From: an uncultured Clostridia bacterium
Lineage (GTDB): Bacteria > Bacillota > Clostridia > Lachnospirales > Cellulosilyticaceae
Length of the DNA stretch: 64,000 bases
Assembly: GCA_937921505.1 (NCBI GenBank)
Contig: CAKZUB010000071.1
Span: 18,086-82,085 of the forward strand
Direction of reading: 5' to 3'
Of this stretch, positions 38,202-48,709 are shown one piece after another. Within the stretch, counting starts at the first letter, position 1; the number at the start of each line of letters is the position of its first letter. The translations under genes were made by a program, and so were the position numbers. The notes under the pieces were generated by a model. It did no database searches and had not been told where the DNA came from. It saw only the letters and a program-made list of their open reading frames with translations.

Positions 38202-38519
<318 letters not shown>

Positions 38520-38622
38520 TTATATAGTTAATAATTTAAAGATATTAACAAACAGTTATTACAGTAAGTGCTGCTCCTATTAATGAACATGCTAAAATTA
38601 ATGCTCTTGTGTTGACTTCCAT
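38520..38622 (-). pseudogene. Decayed third subunit-c gene (internal deletion)
   Basis: Between the two c genes lies a 25-codon frame (38545-38622) starting [19 protein letters not shown], clearly the start of a c subunit (compare [17 protein letters not shown] in atpE). It has a perfect AAGGAGG site. It stops at once after TVITVC. The DNA at and beyond the stop, TTTGTTAATATCTTTAAAT, is identical to the 3' end of the double-hairpin gene (codons FVNIFK). So a third copy has lost about 55 or more internal codons, keeping both ends. Confidence 0.85.
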
Positions 38623-38667
38623 AATCAAATTCCTCCTTAGGATAATTTCTTTTGATTATATAATCCA

Positions 38668-39926
<1,259 letters not shown>

Positions 39927-39992
39927 CTACTTACACCCCTTTCCATTTAAAATATATATGCAATGAGCTCCTAAAAGCTCTTGTTGCCTCGT

Positions 39993-40358
39993 CTACTCCT
40001 TTAAAAAAAATTGCATATAAGCCGCAGCCTTCATAGAAACAAGCCCAAAGAATACCCCTAGTATATGAATACTTGGGTCTATTGCTCCAACAAATAAAAC
40101 AATTCCTGTTAAAAGATATCTCAGTACATAATGCATCGTCGCATAGTTTTTTGCCTTTGCCTCTGACATTACAACTGCTTTATCAAATGTATTTTTCATA
40201 AGTCGTAATTTTAAAAGGGAAAATAACAGACCAAATGATATACCTTTAGTCCAGCTCCATACATCATGAGCTATGAATATGCCTATAGTATATACAACGA
40301 GTGAGAATGTTATCATACTAAATGGCATAAAATTCTTTTTAATAAAGATCTTATTCAT
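39993..40358 (-). CDS. atpI: ATP synthase protein I (AtpI)
   Basis: 121-residue protein with four predicted membrane helices. AtpI proteins help assemble the c ring in some species. Position after atpZ and before atpB is characteristic; sequence similarity in the family is low, so the call relies on topology and place. ATG overlaps the atpZ stop (ATGA), after AAAGGGG. Confidence 0.85.
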   Translation of the reverse strand: MNKIFIKKNFMPFSMITFSLVVYTIGIFIAHDVWSWTKGISFGLLFSLLKLRLMKNTFDKAVVMSEAKAKNYATMHYVLRYLLTGIVLFVGAIDPSIHILGVFFGLVSMKAAAYMQFFLKE

Positions 40359-40579
40359 TTTTTTTCCCCTTTCTTAATTTCTTTACCTACAATATAAAAT
40401 AAATTTCTAAAAGCGCCACCCACTCCTAAAAGGATAAATATAATAGTAAGCCATGGTCCTGTATTAAGTTTATTATCCAAAAAAGCTCCCAATATCACAC
40501 ATAATAAAATAGGCGTAACCATAGAGATTCCTAACTGCGACACAAGTAGAAGAGAACGTGCCCAATTATTATATTTCAT
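40355..40579 (-). CDS. atpZ: AtpZ/AtpI family small membrane protein
   Basis: 74 residues with two membrane helices (about 8-32 and 39-62: LGISMVTPILLCVILGAFLD, WLTIIFILLGVGGAFRNLFY), the AtpZ/AtpI pattern. The start is the ATG at 40579 after GAGGAGGT. A longer open frame running upstream would translate a GC-rich hairpin and is rejected. First gene of the atp set, overlapping atpI by four bases. Confidence 0.85.
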   Translation of the reverse strand: MKYNNWARSLLLVSQLGISMVTPILLCVILGAFLDNKLNTGPWLTIIFILLGVGGAFRNLFYIVGKEIKKGEKK

Positions 40580-40656
40580 TACTCTACCTCCTCTTATGGT
40601 TCCTCCCGGGCGCTCTAGCCCAGTTTTATAAGTACATCTATAACTTTCATAGGCTA

Positions 40657-40737
40657 GCAGTGGCAGGGGTGTTTTTCGACTCGACTCGGGTTTGGCTGTG
40701 GGTAGGCGGGAGAGGCGAAAAACACCCCTGCCACTGC
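40657..40737. repeat. GC-rich 22-bp foldback between wecB and atpZ
   Basis: Perfect 22-base arms at 40657-40678 (GCAGTGGCAGGGGTGTTTTT...) and 40716-40737, with a 37-base G-rich loop. The left arm end is about 78 bases from the atpZ start and the element begins 19 bases past the wecB stop. Its base composition is far above that of its surroundings, suggesting an inserted REP-like element. No T run follows the hairpin in the minus direction. Confidence 0.85.
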
Positions 40738-40755
40738 GGCCCTTTACCAAATAGT

Positions 40756-41910
40756 TTACTTATAACAATAGTCCGCAGGTCTTTCATCCCTCATTTTAAA
40801 GCTATAAAGTATAGCCTCCACTATTCTTCTTGAGGCTTCCCCATCACCAAATGGATTTTTAGCCTGTGCCATTTGACTATAAAGTGTTTGATCTGTTAAG
40901 AGTTCCTTTGTAAGGTTATAAATACTCTCTTTTTCTATGCCTGCAAGTTTTAAGGTTCCCGCTTCAATGCCCTCTGGTCTTTCTGTTACATTTCTAAGAA
41001 CCAGCACTGGCTTGCCAAGTGAAGGAACTTCTTCTTGCAACCCTCCTGAATCTGTAAGTACAAGATAAGATCTTCGCATTAAATTATGCATATCTTTTAT
41101 ATCTAAAGGCTCCACTAAATGTACTCTTGGTACATCTCCAAGGACACGCTCTACGACATCTCTTACAGCTGGGTTTTTATGCACTGCATAAACAACTTCT
41201 ACATCTTCATATTCAAAAACGATCTGACGAACAGCCTCGCATATATTTTCAAGCGGTTGGCCTAAATTCTCTCTCCTATGAGCTGTCATTGTAATAACCC
41301 TATTTTTTTCATAGTTAATAGCATTAAGTTCCTCTACAGAAAATTTATAGTCCTGGGCTATCGTCGTTTTAAGAGCATCGATGACAGTATTTCCTGTAAT
41401 GAATATGCTTTCTTGCGGTACTGCTTCATTTAGCAAATTTTGTTTAGCAAGCGGTGTAGGTGCAAAATGAAAGTTGGCAAGTGATCCTGTTAGTTTTCTA
41501 TTCATTTCCTCTGGAAAAGGTTCATATCTATTATAAGTCCTAAGCCCCGCTTCTACATGGCCTACTTGTATTTGCTTGTAAAATGCTGCAAGTGCTGCTA
41601 CAAAAGAAGTCGTCGTATCTCCATGAACAAGTACAATATCGGGCTTTGCCTCATCTAAAACTTCTTCTAAGCCTTTTAAAACTCTCGTAGTAATCTCTGT
41701 TAGAGTTTGTCTTGCTTTCATAATATCTAAATCGTAATGTGCTTTCAGTTTAAATATATCAAGCACCTGGTCTAGCATTTCCCTATGCTGTGCGGTCACA
41801 CACACTATGCTGTCTATAGCGTCATGCTTTTCTAATTCTTTAACAAGCGGTGCCATTTTGACAGCCTCTGGTCTAGTTCCAAATATACTCATTACTTTTA
41901 TTTTGTTCAT
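40756..41910 (-). CDS. wecB: UDP-N-acetylglucosamine 2-epimerase (non-hydrolysing)
   Basis: Interconverts UDP-GlcNAc and UDP-ManNAc for cell-wall polymers. 384 residues, normal. Motifs: VMSIFGTRPEAVKMAPLVKE, VLVHGDTTTSF, GHVEAGLRTYNRYEPFPEEM, and SGGLQEEVPSLGKPVLVLR. The ATG overlaps the stop of the upstream diguanylate cyclase gene (ATGA). wecB-type genes next to atp operons are also known in Bacilli. Confidence 0.96.
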   Translation of the reverse strand: MNKIKVMSIFGTRPEAVKMAPLVKELEKHDAIDSIVCVTAQHREMLDQVLDIFKLKAHYDLDIMKARQTLTEITTRVLKGLEEVLDEAKPDIVLVHGDTTTSFVAALAAFYKQIQVGHVEAGLRTYNRYEPFPEEMNRKLTGSLANFHFAPTPLAKQNLLNEAVPQESIFITGNTVIDALKTTIAQDYKFSVEELNAINYEKNRVITMTAHRRENLGQPLENICEAVRQIVFEYEDVEVVYAVHKNPAVRDVVERVLGDVPRVHLVEPLDIKDMHNLMRRSYLVLTDSGGLQEEVPSLGKPVLVLRNVTERPEGIEAGTLKLAGIEKESIYNLTKELLTDQTLYSQMAQAKNPFGDGEASRRIVEAILYSFKMRDERPADYCYK

Positions 41911-42977
41911 TCGTTTAATACTCCCATCTTACTTTGACTTATGTCTTCCTCTATAGCCAGAACTACTCTATTTTTACCCTTTGTTTTTCCTCTTATAAGG
42001 GCATTATCTGCTGCTCTTACTGCTAAGTGTGGATCATCTACCATATCAGGATAGGAACACGCCCCTAAAGTTACTGTAACAGGCATATCAATATCATAGG
42101 TTAACTGTATATAGTATACAACCCTCCTAAATTCTTCCAAGATATGTATTGCTTCATCTATAGGAACAGGAATGAGTATAACAAATTCATCTCCACCATA
42201 CCTTACAACTTCTCCGCCATATTCCTTCACAGAGCCTTTTGCGAGCTGTGAAATGGCCTTAAGAACCATATCACCTTTTAGATGTCCTAATGCATCATTA
42301 ATCTGCTTAAAGTTATCTGTATCCATAACCGCTACAGTCATCACTGTTTTAGCTATATAAATCTTATCTAGAGCTTTTTCAAGATGTCTTCTATTATAAG
42401 TTCCTGTTAAAGGATCTGTTTGGGATTCCATTGAAACACTTTGTAACAATCTTGAATTTTGTGCATTAATAGAAATAAATATAGTAAGTGTTTCAAAAAA
42501 GGCAATGGTATTATCTGTAAAAAAGTTAGGTTGTTCATGCTCTAGCACGAGCGCTCCAAAGATGCTGTTGTCATTAAAGTCTTTAAGTGGCACTGCAAGT
42601 CTGGATAAAGGAATATTAATACAGTCAATTAAGGGGCTAACTATTTCTTCTTTTCCAAATGTATAAGAACCATGTAAGTCCCTTAGAATCATTGGTATAT
42701 CCAGTGTTCTAATTTCTCTAAAATCATTTTGAAGCTCTACGCTCCTAAAATAAACTTTATAGTCATCTTTATGCTTTATCCAAAGATAACAAGTTGTAAC
42801 ACCCATTACGCCCATCAACATATCGGTTAAGATGGCCATAAGCTGTTTAAAAGAACTAATATTTACAGCTTCCTTCATAATTTCACCAAGCAGCCACAGC
42901 ATACCGCGTTGTTGTTGTAATTCTACTTCTAAATATTCCACCTCTGATTGTTTGTGTTGTTCTAGTTCACGATCCAT
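41907..42977 (-). CDS. GAF-like and GGDEF domain protein (probable diguanylate cyclase)
   Basis: 356 residues, no membrane segment. Short N-terminal coiled coil (5-30), a GAF-like sensor region (about 35-175), then GGDEF domain (about 180-345) with DTDNFKQINDALGHLKGD and intact RYGGDEF (G261-F265). The RxxD inhibitory site normally just before is absent (EYGG). It should make c-di-GMP in the cytosol in response to an unknown ligand. ATG start after GGGGGGAG. It overlaps wecB by four bases. Confidence 0.92.
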   Translation of the reverse strand: MDRELEQHKQSEVEYLEVELQQQRGMLWLLGEIMKEAVNISSFKQLMAILTDMLMGVMGVTTCYLWIKHKDDYKVYFRSVELQNDFREIRTLDIPMILRDLHGSYTFGKEEIVSPLIDCINIPLSRLAVPLKDFNDNSIFGALVLEHEQPNFFTDNTIAFFETLTIFISINAQNSRLLQSVSMESQTDPLTGTYNRRHLEKALDKIYIAKTVMTVAVMDTDNFKQINDALGHLKGDMVLKAISQLAKGSVKEYGGEVVRYGGDEFVILIPVPIDEAIHILEEFRRVVYYIQLTYDIDMPVTVTLGACSYPDMVDDPHLAVRAADNALIRGKTKGKNRVVLAIEEDISQSKMGVLNE

Positions 42978-43095
42978 TTCGCCCTCCCCCCTTAGAGAAA
43001 AACTATTCCTACCCCATTCTTATAGTATTAATTTATACTAAGTCGACAATAAAATCAAATATTATCTAACAAGATTTCTTATAATTTGTTCAAGA

Positions 43096-45486
43096 CTACC
43101 TTATTTCTAAGATGCACTTAGCAAATTTTACAGTCTCCATTGCATCTTTTGCATAATAATCAGCATCTACATAACGCGCTAGTTCCTCTGTAAGTACAGC
43201 ACCACCTACTATAATCTTGACACCAATGCACTCTTTTCTTAGCTTAGCTATTATGTCTTTCATGCTGCTTACAGTTGTAGTCATGAGTGCACTAAGTCCA
43301 ATTATTTTTATGTCATGCTTTTTAACTGCCTGGACTATTTTTTCAGCTGGAACATCTTTTCCAAGGTCTAAAACTTCAAAATTATAGTTCTCCATGATAA
43401 CTTTAACAATGTTTTTTCCAATATCATGTATATCGCCATAAACTGTAGCCAAAATAACCTTTGTCTTTGAAAAAGTATGTTCTGTATTACTTTTTAAAAG
43501 TTCTTCTTGCAATATTTGAAAAGACGCTTTCGCCGATTCGGCTGACCTTATAAGTTGTGGCAAATAAATACCTTGAGTTTCATATAAAGTTCCTACTTCA
43601 TTAAGTGCAGGCATAATATGCTTTTCTATGATTTCAAGTGGCAGCATAGCTTTTAAATAATTACTTGTTGCCACTTTCACTTCCTCTTTCAGTCCACTCT
43701 TAATGGCTTGCTTTAAGTCAGCATCTCGATGTAGCGTTTGTGTTTGTTCTTTTAACCTTTGATTATTATTCACATCACTATACCGATCAGTATATGCCTT
43801 TGAACCACTGTCTTTTCCACTAAGCACTCTGTAAGCATTAATCGTCTCTACCATTCCTGTGTCTCCAGGATTCATAATAGGTGCATCAAGTCCCTGCATA
43901 AGTGCCATAGCAAGCATCGTTTTATTAATAAGATGCCTATTTGGAAGCCCAAAGGATACATTACTTACGCCGAGCACGGTCTTGACCCCGAGCTTCTCTT
44001 TTACAAGTCTAACGGCTCTCAGTGTTTCTATCACTAGTTCTTGCTGCGCTGATGCTGTAACTACAAGACAATCTATTAATATATCCGCTTTAGGAATACC
44101 AAGTGCTACTGCTCTTTTTACAATTTTCTCAGCTACTGCAAATCTCTCCTGGGCTGATTTTGGAATGCCTTTTTCATCGAGAGTCAGTCCAAGTACACAT
44201 GCTCCGTACTTTTTAGCAATAGGCAAAATCTTCTCTAAGCTCTCTTCTTTGCCATTTACTGAGTTAATAATAGGCTTACCATTATAAATTCTAGTGGCTA
44301 CCTCCAAAGCTTCTACATTTGAAGAGTCTATTTGAAGCGGAAGATTGACAACAGCTTGTACTTCTATAACAGCTTTTCTTAACATTTCTACTTCATCTAT
44401 ATCTGGAAGTCCCATATTCACATCTAATATATGTGCACCTTGTTCTTGCTGCGTAATGGCTTCTCTTAACACAAAATCCATATCATCATTTCTAAGAGCT
44501 GCTTGCAAAAGTTTTTTTCCTGTAGGATTAAGCCTTTCTCCTATAATCACTATATCTTCAAAATAGACTGCTTTTGAAGAACTACATACCCCTGTTATTT
44601 CTTTTTTCACAGGGGGAGTATAAGTTAGCGTTGCTATTTGGTCAACCATATTTGCTACATACTGACTGGTTGTCCCACAACAGCCTCCAAGTATGCTTAC
44701 CCCGCGCATCGCAAATTCTTTCATGCAACTTGCAAATTCATCTGCTGTAATATCATATTTAACGCTACCCTCTTGCATCACAGGAAGTCCTGCATTAGGC
44801 TGCACCATAACCGGTATTGATGCAAAACGAAGTACCTGATCTACAATAGGCCTTAGCTGCTTTGGTCCTAAAGAACAATTTATACCAAGAGCCGAAACTC
44901 CGAGTCCTTCTAGTGTAAGCACCATCGCTTCTATACTTGTTCCAAAGAATGTACGTCCATTTTCTTCAAAGCTCATCGTACATAACACGGGTAATGACGT
45001 ATTTTCCTTTGCTGCAAGCACTGCTGCTTTGAGTTCATACAAGTCAGTAAAAGTTTCGAATAAAATAACGTCACAGCCGGCTTTCTCTCCTGCTATAACC
45101 TGTTCTTTAAATACTTCGTAGATCTCATCAAATGATATATCTCCAATAGGCTGTAATACCTTGCCGCTAGGCCCTACATCTAATGCAATATATCTATCTT
45201 GAAAGTCTTTTCTTGCCCTGCACGCCAGTTCTACGGCCTTTGTAATAACTTGCTCTACAGTGTATGAAGTATTTTGCATCTTATAGCGATTAGCTCCAAA
45301 AGTGTTTGTTGTTATAAAATGAGCCCCAGCCTCCAAGTACTCTCTATGAATACCTTCTATTACCCTAGGTTGTGTAAAGTTATAGTTTTCTGGCAGTTCT
45401 CCAAGCTCCAAACCTTTACTTTGGAGAACCGTCCCCATCGCTCCATCGAAAAATAAGTGTTTTTTACCTAGTAGATTACAAACCAC
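43096..45486 (-). CDS. metH: Cobalamin-dependent methionine synthase, short form lacking the activation domain
   Basis: Transfers methyl from methyl-tetrahydrofolate to homocysteine via cobalamin. 796 residues: homocysteine domain (1-290) with zinc cysteines C204, C269, C270; pterin-binding domain (about 305-570, beginning IVIGERLNPTGKK); cobalamin cap and binding domain (about 590-796) with D685-x-H687-x-x-G690. The AdoMet activation domain of E. coli MetH is missing and encoded by the preceding gene. GTG start after GAGGAG, overlapping that gene by 11 bases. Confidence 0.96.
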   Translation of the reverse strand: MVCNLLGKKHLFFDGAMGTVLQSKGLELGELPENYNFTQPRVIEGIHREYLEAGAHFITTNTFGANRYKMQNTSYTVEQVITKAVELACRARKDFQDRYIALDVGPSGKVLQPIGDISFDEIYEVFKEQVIAGEKAGCDVILFETFTDLYELKAAVLAAKENTSLPVLCTMSFEENGRTFFGTSIEAMVLTLEGLGVSALGINCSLGPKQLRPIVDQVLRFASIPVMVQPNAGLPVMQEGSVKYDITADEFASCMKEFAMRGVSILGGCCGTTSQYVANMVDQIATLTYTPPVKKEITGVCSSSKAVYFEDIVIIGERLNPTGKKLLQAALRNDDMDFVLREAITQQEQGAHILDVNMGLPDIDEVEMLRKAVIEVQAVVNLPLQIDSSNVEALEVATRIYNGKPIINSVNGKEESLEKILPIAKKYGACVLGLTLDEKGIPKSAQERFAVAEKIVKRAVALGIPKADILIDCLVVTASAQQELVIETLRAVRLVKEKLGVKTVLGVSNVSFGLPNRHLINKTMLAMALMQGLDAPIMNPGDTGMVETINAYRVLSGKDSGSKAYTDRYSDVNNNQRLKEQTQTLHRDADLKQAIKSGLKEEVKVATSNYLKAMLPLEIIEKHIMPALNEVGTLYETQGIYLPQLIRSAESAKASFQILQEELLKSNTEHTFSKTKVILATVYGDIHDIGKNIVKVIMENYNFEVLDLGKDVPAEKIVQAVKKHDIKIIGLSALMTTTVSSMKDIIAKLRKECIGVKIIVGGAVLTEELARYVDADYYAKDAMETVKFAKCILEIR

Positions 45487-46147
45487 ATCGATCTCCTCTT
45501 TTCTTATATAGGCATACTTGTGTTAAGTTGCATTTGCTGCAGCTTTCTAGTCTATTCTCCTTTTGATTTGATACTCCAATTAAAGCTGTTATGGATTTAG
45601 TAGGAATAAGCATATTTGTCTTAGTAAGGCTAATGCCTATTTTCCTTGAAGCATCTAGTATATCCAGAAGTTTTTGTTGAACCTCTAAAAGGACATCTCC
45701 ATATCCTGGGCTAAACCTCATCGTAAGAAATTCATCATCTTTAAGCTCTTTTACTATTTCTCTTTCGAGATCATCACATACCCTATCTATGCATACAGAT
45801 GCACAGGCATCTAAGATAACTGCATCCAACATATCTATCTTTTGTTTTATAGTAATTTTTCTATCTACTTCTTGTCCCAAAGTGACAGCAAGTATATAGC
45901 ATCTCTGGCAGTTTGAAAGTAACTTTAATAAGTCCTGGCTTTCAATTTTAAGCTGCGTATTTTCAAGAAAGATAGCTTGTGGCTCTAGATAAATAGAAAA
46001 CACCTTATAGATAGCTCTTGTCCCTTTTATTTGTTCAAGTTCATTATATGTAGCTCTTATTTTTTGGATTATATCATCATCTGCTTTATCTTGGGGCATT
46101 TGCATATATCTGAGCGCCTCTTGTATCATTGCATTTGAAATAAGCAT
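45476..46147 (-). CDS. Methionine synthase activation (AdoMet-binding) protein, stand-alone
   Basis: 223 residues resembling the reactivation domain of MetH (Met_synt_B12). Recognisable parts: AVTLGQEVDRKI, ILDACASVCIDRVCDDLERE and the AdoMet-site segment RFSPGYGDVLLEVQQKLLD. The C-terminus adds a cysteine-rich tail, with C-x2-C-x6-C and a further C near residues 201-221 (CSKCNLTQVC), not seen in E. coli MetH, possibly a metal or Fe-S site. ATG start at 46147, two bases from metF. Works with the overlapping metH. Confidence 0.9.
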   Translation of the reverse strand: MLISNAMIQEALRYMQMPQDKADDDIIQKIRATYNELEQIKGTRAIYKVFSIYLEPQAIFLENTQLKIESQDLLKLLSNCQRCYILAVTLGQEVDRKITIKQKIDMLDAVILDACASVCIDRVCDDLEREIVKELKDDEFLTMRFSPGYGDVLLEVQQKLLDILDASRKIGISLTKTNMLIPTKSITALIGVSNQKENRLESCSKCNLTQVCLYKKRGDRCGL

Positions 46148-46149
46148 GT

Positions 46150-47028
46150 CTAATCCCTTTTCACTCTGAGTGAATATAAAATTCCTCTTAAATTTTCTGC
46201 GATACGCTTAGCCGTATCAGCTTGATTCATTGTATAAAGATGTATTCCGTCTACGCCACTTGCTAAAAGGTCTATGATTTGCTGCGTGGCATAAGCTATA
46301 CCAGCTTCTTTAATAGCCATACCATTATGCCCATAGGCCTTAATAAACCTTTGAACAGGCTCTGGTACTGTGGCACCGCAAAGTGATACCATTCTTTCAA
46401 TTTGTCTTGAAGAAGTAATAGGCATTATGCCTGCCACAATTGGTGTATCTATACCAATAAGTCTAGCCTTTTGGGCAAAGTTATAAAAAACCTGATTGTC
46501 AAAAAAGAGTTGTGATACCAACATATCTGTTCCATTATCTACCTTTGACTTAAGATACTTTAAATCCTCTATCACACTATAAGCTTCTAAATGTTTTTCT
46601 GGATAGCAAGCACTGACTATATTAAAATCATAATTGCTTTTTATATAACTAATTAAGTCAGAGGCATACTTGAAATCTCCTAAAACAGATGTCTCACCCA
46701 GATCACCTCTTAATGCAAGTATATTTTTGACCCCTTTTTCATCTAATTCTTTAAGAATACTATCCATTTGGTCTTTGGAACTGCCTACACAAGTTAGATG
46801 AGCAAGAGTTGGTATGTTGTATTTATTTTGGATAACCGAGGCAATTTCTACAGTATTTTCTCGGTTACTGCCGCCAGCACCATAGGTTACACTAATAAAA
46901 TCTGGCATCAGACTCGCTAATGCATCAACTGTCTCATAGATAGATTCTAAATTCCCTCCACTTTTCGGGGGGAAAATTTCAAAGGAAAAGGTCGGTCTTT
47001 TGAGCTCAATAATTTCTTTTGCAAACAT
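46150..47028 (-). CDS. metF: 5,10-methylenetetrahydrofolate reductase
   Basis: Supplies methyl-tetrahydrofolate to the adjacent methionine synthase. 292 residues, TIM-barrel flavoprotein. Motifs: PTFSFEIFPPKSGG, ISVTYGAGGSNRENT, HLTCVGSSKDQM, and LVSQLFFDNQVFYNF. Several starts lie in frame; the ATG at 47028 is chosen because it lies six bases after GGTGGAG, while earlier ones overlap that site. Confidence 0.95.
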   Translation of the reverse strand: MFAKEIIELKRPTFSFEIFPPKSGGNLESIYETVDALASLMPDFISVTYGAGGSNRENTVEIASVIQNKYNIPTLAHLTCVGSSKDQMDSILKELDEKGVKNILALRGDLGETSVLGDFKYASDLISYIKSNYDFNIVSACYPEKHLEAYSVIEDLKYLKSKVDNGTDMLVSQLFFDNQVFYNFAQKARLIGIDTPIVAGIMPITSSRQIERMVSLCGATVPEPVQRFIKAYGHNGMAIKEAGIAYATQQIIDLLASGVDGIHLYTMNQADTAKRIAENLRGILYSLRVKRD

Positions 47029-47058
47029 ACTCATCTCCACCTTCAATTACTCTTTTAA

Positions 47059-47664
47059 TTATTTTTTTAAAACAGATACAAATTTATTGTCTTTTATATA
47101 AAACCGCCACTCTACATCTTGATATTCCATGGCATACGGTATATTTATTCTTTTATCTGATATGACTTGAAATTCATGAGACCCCTCGGTTATCCAGATA
47201 GGACCTTTCCTAGTAACATCACTCTCATTTAATGTTTTATCAATTTCTAATGCTTTACAAAGTTTGCCCGGTCCATTAGTAAGATCAAATATTTTTTTAG
47301 ATTTAATAGGCCTATTTAGAGCTGCAACTTGTAAAGCCTCATCATCTAAAGGCTCTAAGGCTCTTATAAGTACTGCATGCGGAGTATCCTTTACATTTGT
47401 AACAATGTTGAGGCAGTAATACATCCCATAAATAAGATAAATGTACGTTATGCCACCTTCTTTAAACATAGGTAAAGTACGATTTGTTCTTTTACCTTCA
47501 TAAGCATGTGCAGCCTTATCCGCTATACCTCTATAGGCCTCTGTCTCTACAATAAGAAATCTGTAATATTTATCCTTTATTTGCCTAACCAATATCTTCC
47601 CAAGTAATTCCTTCGCCACGATAAGACTGTCTCTTAAATAAAAAGATTGATTTAATGGATTCAT
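47059..47664 (-). CDS. 3-methyladenine DNA glycosylase (AAG/Mpg type)
   Basis: Removes alkylated purines from DNA. 201 residues from the ATG at 47664 (AAAGGAG about eleven bases upstream); a longer frame overlapping yihY is rejected. Family motifs: AKELLGKILVR, ETEAYRGIADKAAHAYEGKR with the catalytic region, YIYLIYGMYYCLNIVTN and NGPGKLCKALEID. Between yihY and metF; function unrelated to neighbours. Confidence 0.94.
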   Translation of the reverse strand: MNPLNQSFYLRDSLIVAKELLGKILVRQIKDKYYRFLIVETEAYRGIADKAAHAYEGKRTNRTLPMFKEGGITYIYLIYGMYYCLNIVTNVKDTPHAVLIRALEPLDDEALQVAALNRPIKSKKIFDLTNGPGKLCKALEIDKTLNESDVTRKGPIWITEGSHEFQVISDKRINIPYAMEYQDVEWRFYIKDNKFVSVLKK

Positions 47665-47687
47665 TTTTATAAACTTCTCCTTTAAAC

Positions 47688-48551
47688 TTAAGTTATCCTT
47701 GTATGATCTCTCTTGCGTACCATCCGGTTTATTTTTAGTTCTTGATAGAGGGAATTTATCTCTGCTCCTACAAGAAGTAACATGCAACTTGAGTAAAGCC
47801 AAATGAGAAGTACAAATACACCTCCTATACTACCATATAATTGATTGTATTTACTATAATTATCTACATATATGGAGAAAACCAGCGAAAAAAAGTACCA
47901 GCCTAAAGAAACAATAAGCGTTCCTGGCCAAACATTTTTATGTTTCAGATGTCTTCTTGGAATGATTCTATAAATAATATATAAGATACTAATAAGCGCT
48001 AAAAAGGGCATAATTAAACGTGCTAACTGCCATAAAGGCATAAAAATACCTTTATTCATATGAAGATTCTCTATAACGTAAGCACCTAATCTATTGCCAA
48101 ATACTAGGCTAACCATAAGCACAATAATAAGAACTGCAAGTAAAACAGTATAAACAACTGCTGTAAGCCTTGAAAGCCAAAAAGGTTTAATATGCTTAGA
48201 GTTATAAGCTAAGTGAATACCTCTTGTTAGTGCATTCACCGCAGTCCCTCCTGACCATAGCGTAATAAGCATCCCGACTGATAATAAAGTAGTACTCCTA
48301 TGAATAATAAACTGATTAATCGTAGTTTGTATAAAAGGAACAAGTGACGCTGGTACAATCTTTGCGATATACTCAAGCAAAATAACCGCTGGTATTTTGG
48401 TATAGGTAAGCAGTGTAATAATAAAAATTAAAAATGGAAAAAAAGCCATAATCCAATAATAAGCAATTTGAGCACTTGTGGCTGCTATATTATGAGCAAT
48501 ATATCTTTTTACTAGTTTTTTAGAAAACAAAACAATTTTACTATTCATCAT
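47688..48551 (-). CDS. YihY/virulence-factor-BrkB family membrane protein
   Basis: 287 residues with six predicted membrane helices. Family signatures: AAQIAYYWIMAFFPFLIF near the N-terminus, LWSGGTAVNALTRGIHLAYN, and WPGTLIVSLGWYFFSLVFSI. Once named RNase BN by mistake; its true role is unknown. ATG start after GGAGG (two adjacent ATGs). Confidence 0.92.
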   Translation of the reverse strand: MMNSKIVLFSKKLVKRYIAHNIAATSAQIAYYWIMAFFPFLIFIITLLTYTKIPAVILLEYIAKIVPASLVPFIQTTINQFIIHRSTTLLSVGMLITLWSGGTAVNALTRGIHLAYNSKHIKPFWLSRLTAVVYTVLLAVLIIVLMVSLVFGNRLGAYVIENLHMNKGIFMPLWQLARLIMPFLALISILYIIYRIIPRRHLKHKNVWPGTLIVSLGWYFFSLVFSIYVDNYSKYNQLYGSIGGVFVLLIWLYSSCMLLLVGAEINSLYQELKINRMVRKRDHTRIT

Positions 48552-48675
48552 ACGCCCTCCTTTCTTAAAACATATGAGTATGTCTCAATGAGTATGTTTC
48601 AATTATTATTAACCTTATTCGTTTATTAGATACTTTATAATGATCCATTGTATAAATTTTACTTTTCAAAAAAAA

Positions 48676-48709
48676 ATAAAGCTTGTATACTTAGGTATAC
48701 AAACTTTAT
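48676..48709 (-). terminator. Terminator overlapping the stop of the 150-residue protein gene
   Basis: Arms ATAAAGCTTGTATAC (48676-48690) and GTATACAAACTTTAT (48695-48709), one mismatch, followed on the minus strand by a T/A tract (48669-48676). The ascending arm contains the stop codon of the gene. A T run on the plus side (48708-48717) makes it potentially bidirectional. Confidence 0.85.

Noticed and set aside
40580..40750. 56-codon N-terminal extension of atpZ
   Set aside because: It translates the GC-rich hairpin and ignores a good GAGGAGGT site before the ATG at 40579.
43859..44287. 142-codon plus-strand frame opposite metH
   Set aside because: Antisense to the well-conserved pterin-binding domain; no ribosome-binding site.
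47665..47802. 46-codon N-terminal extension of the DNA glycosylase
   Set aside because: Overlaps the end of yihY and adds residues not found in the family; the ATG at 47664 follows AAAGGAG.
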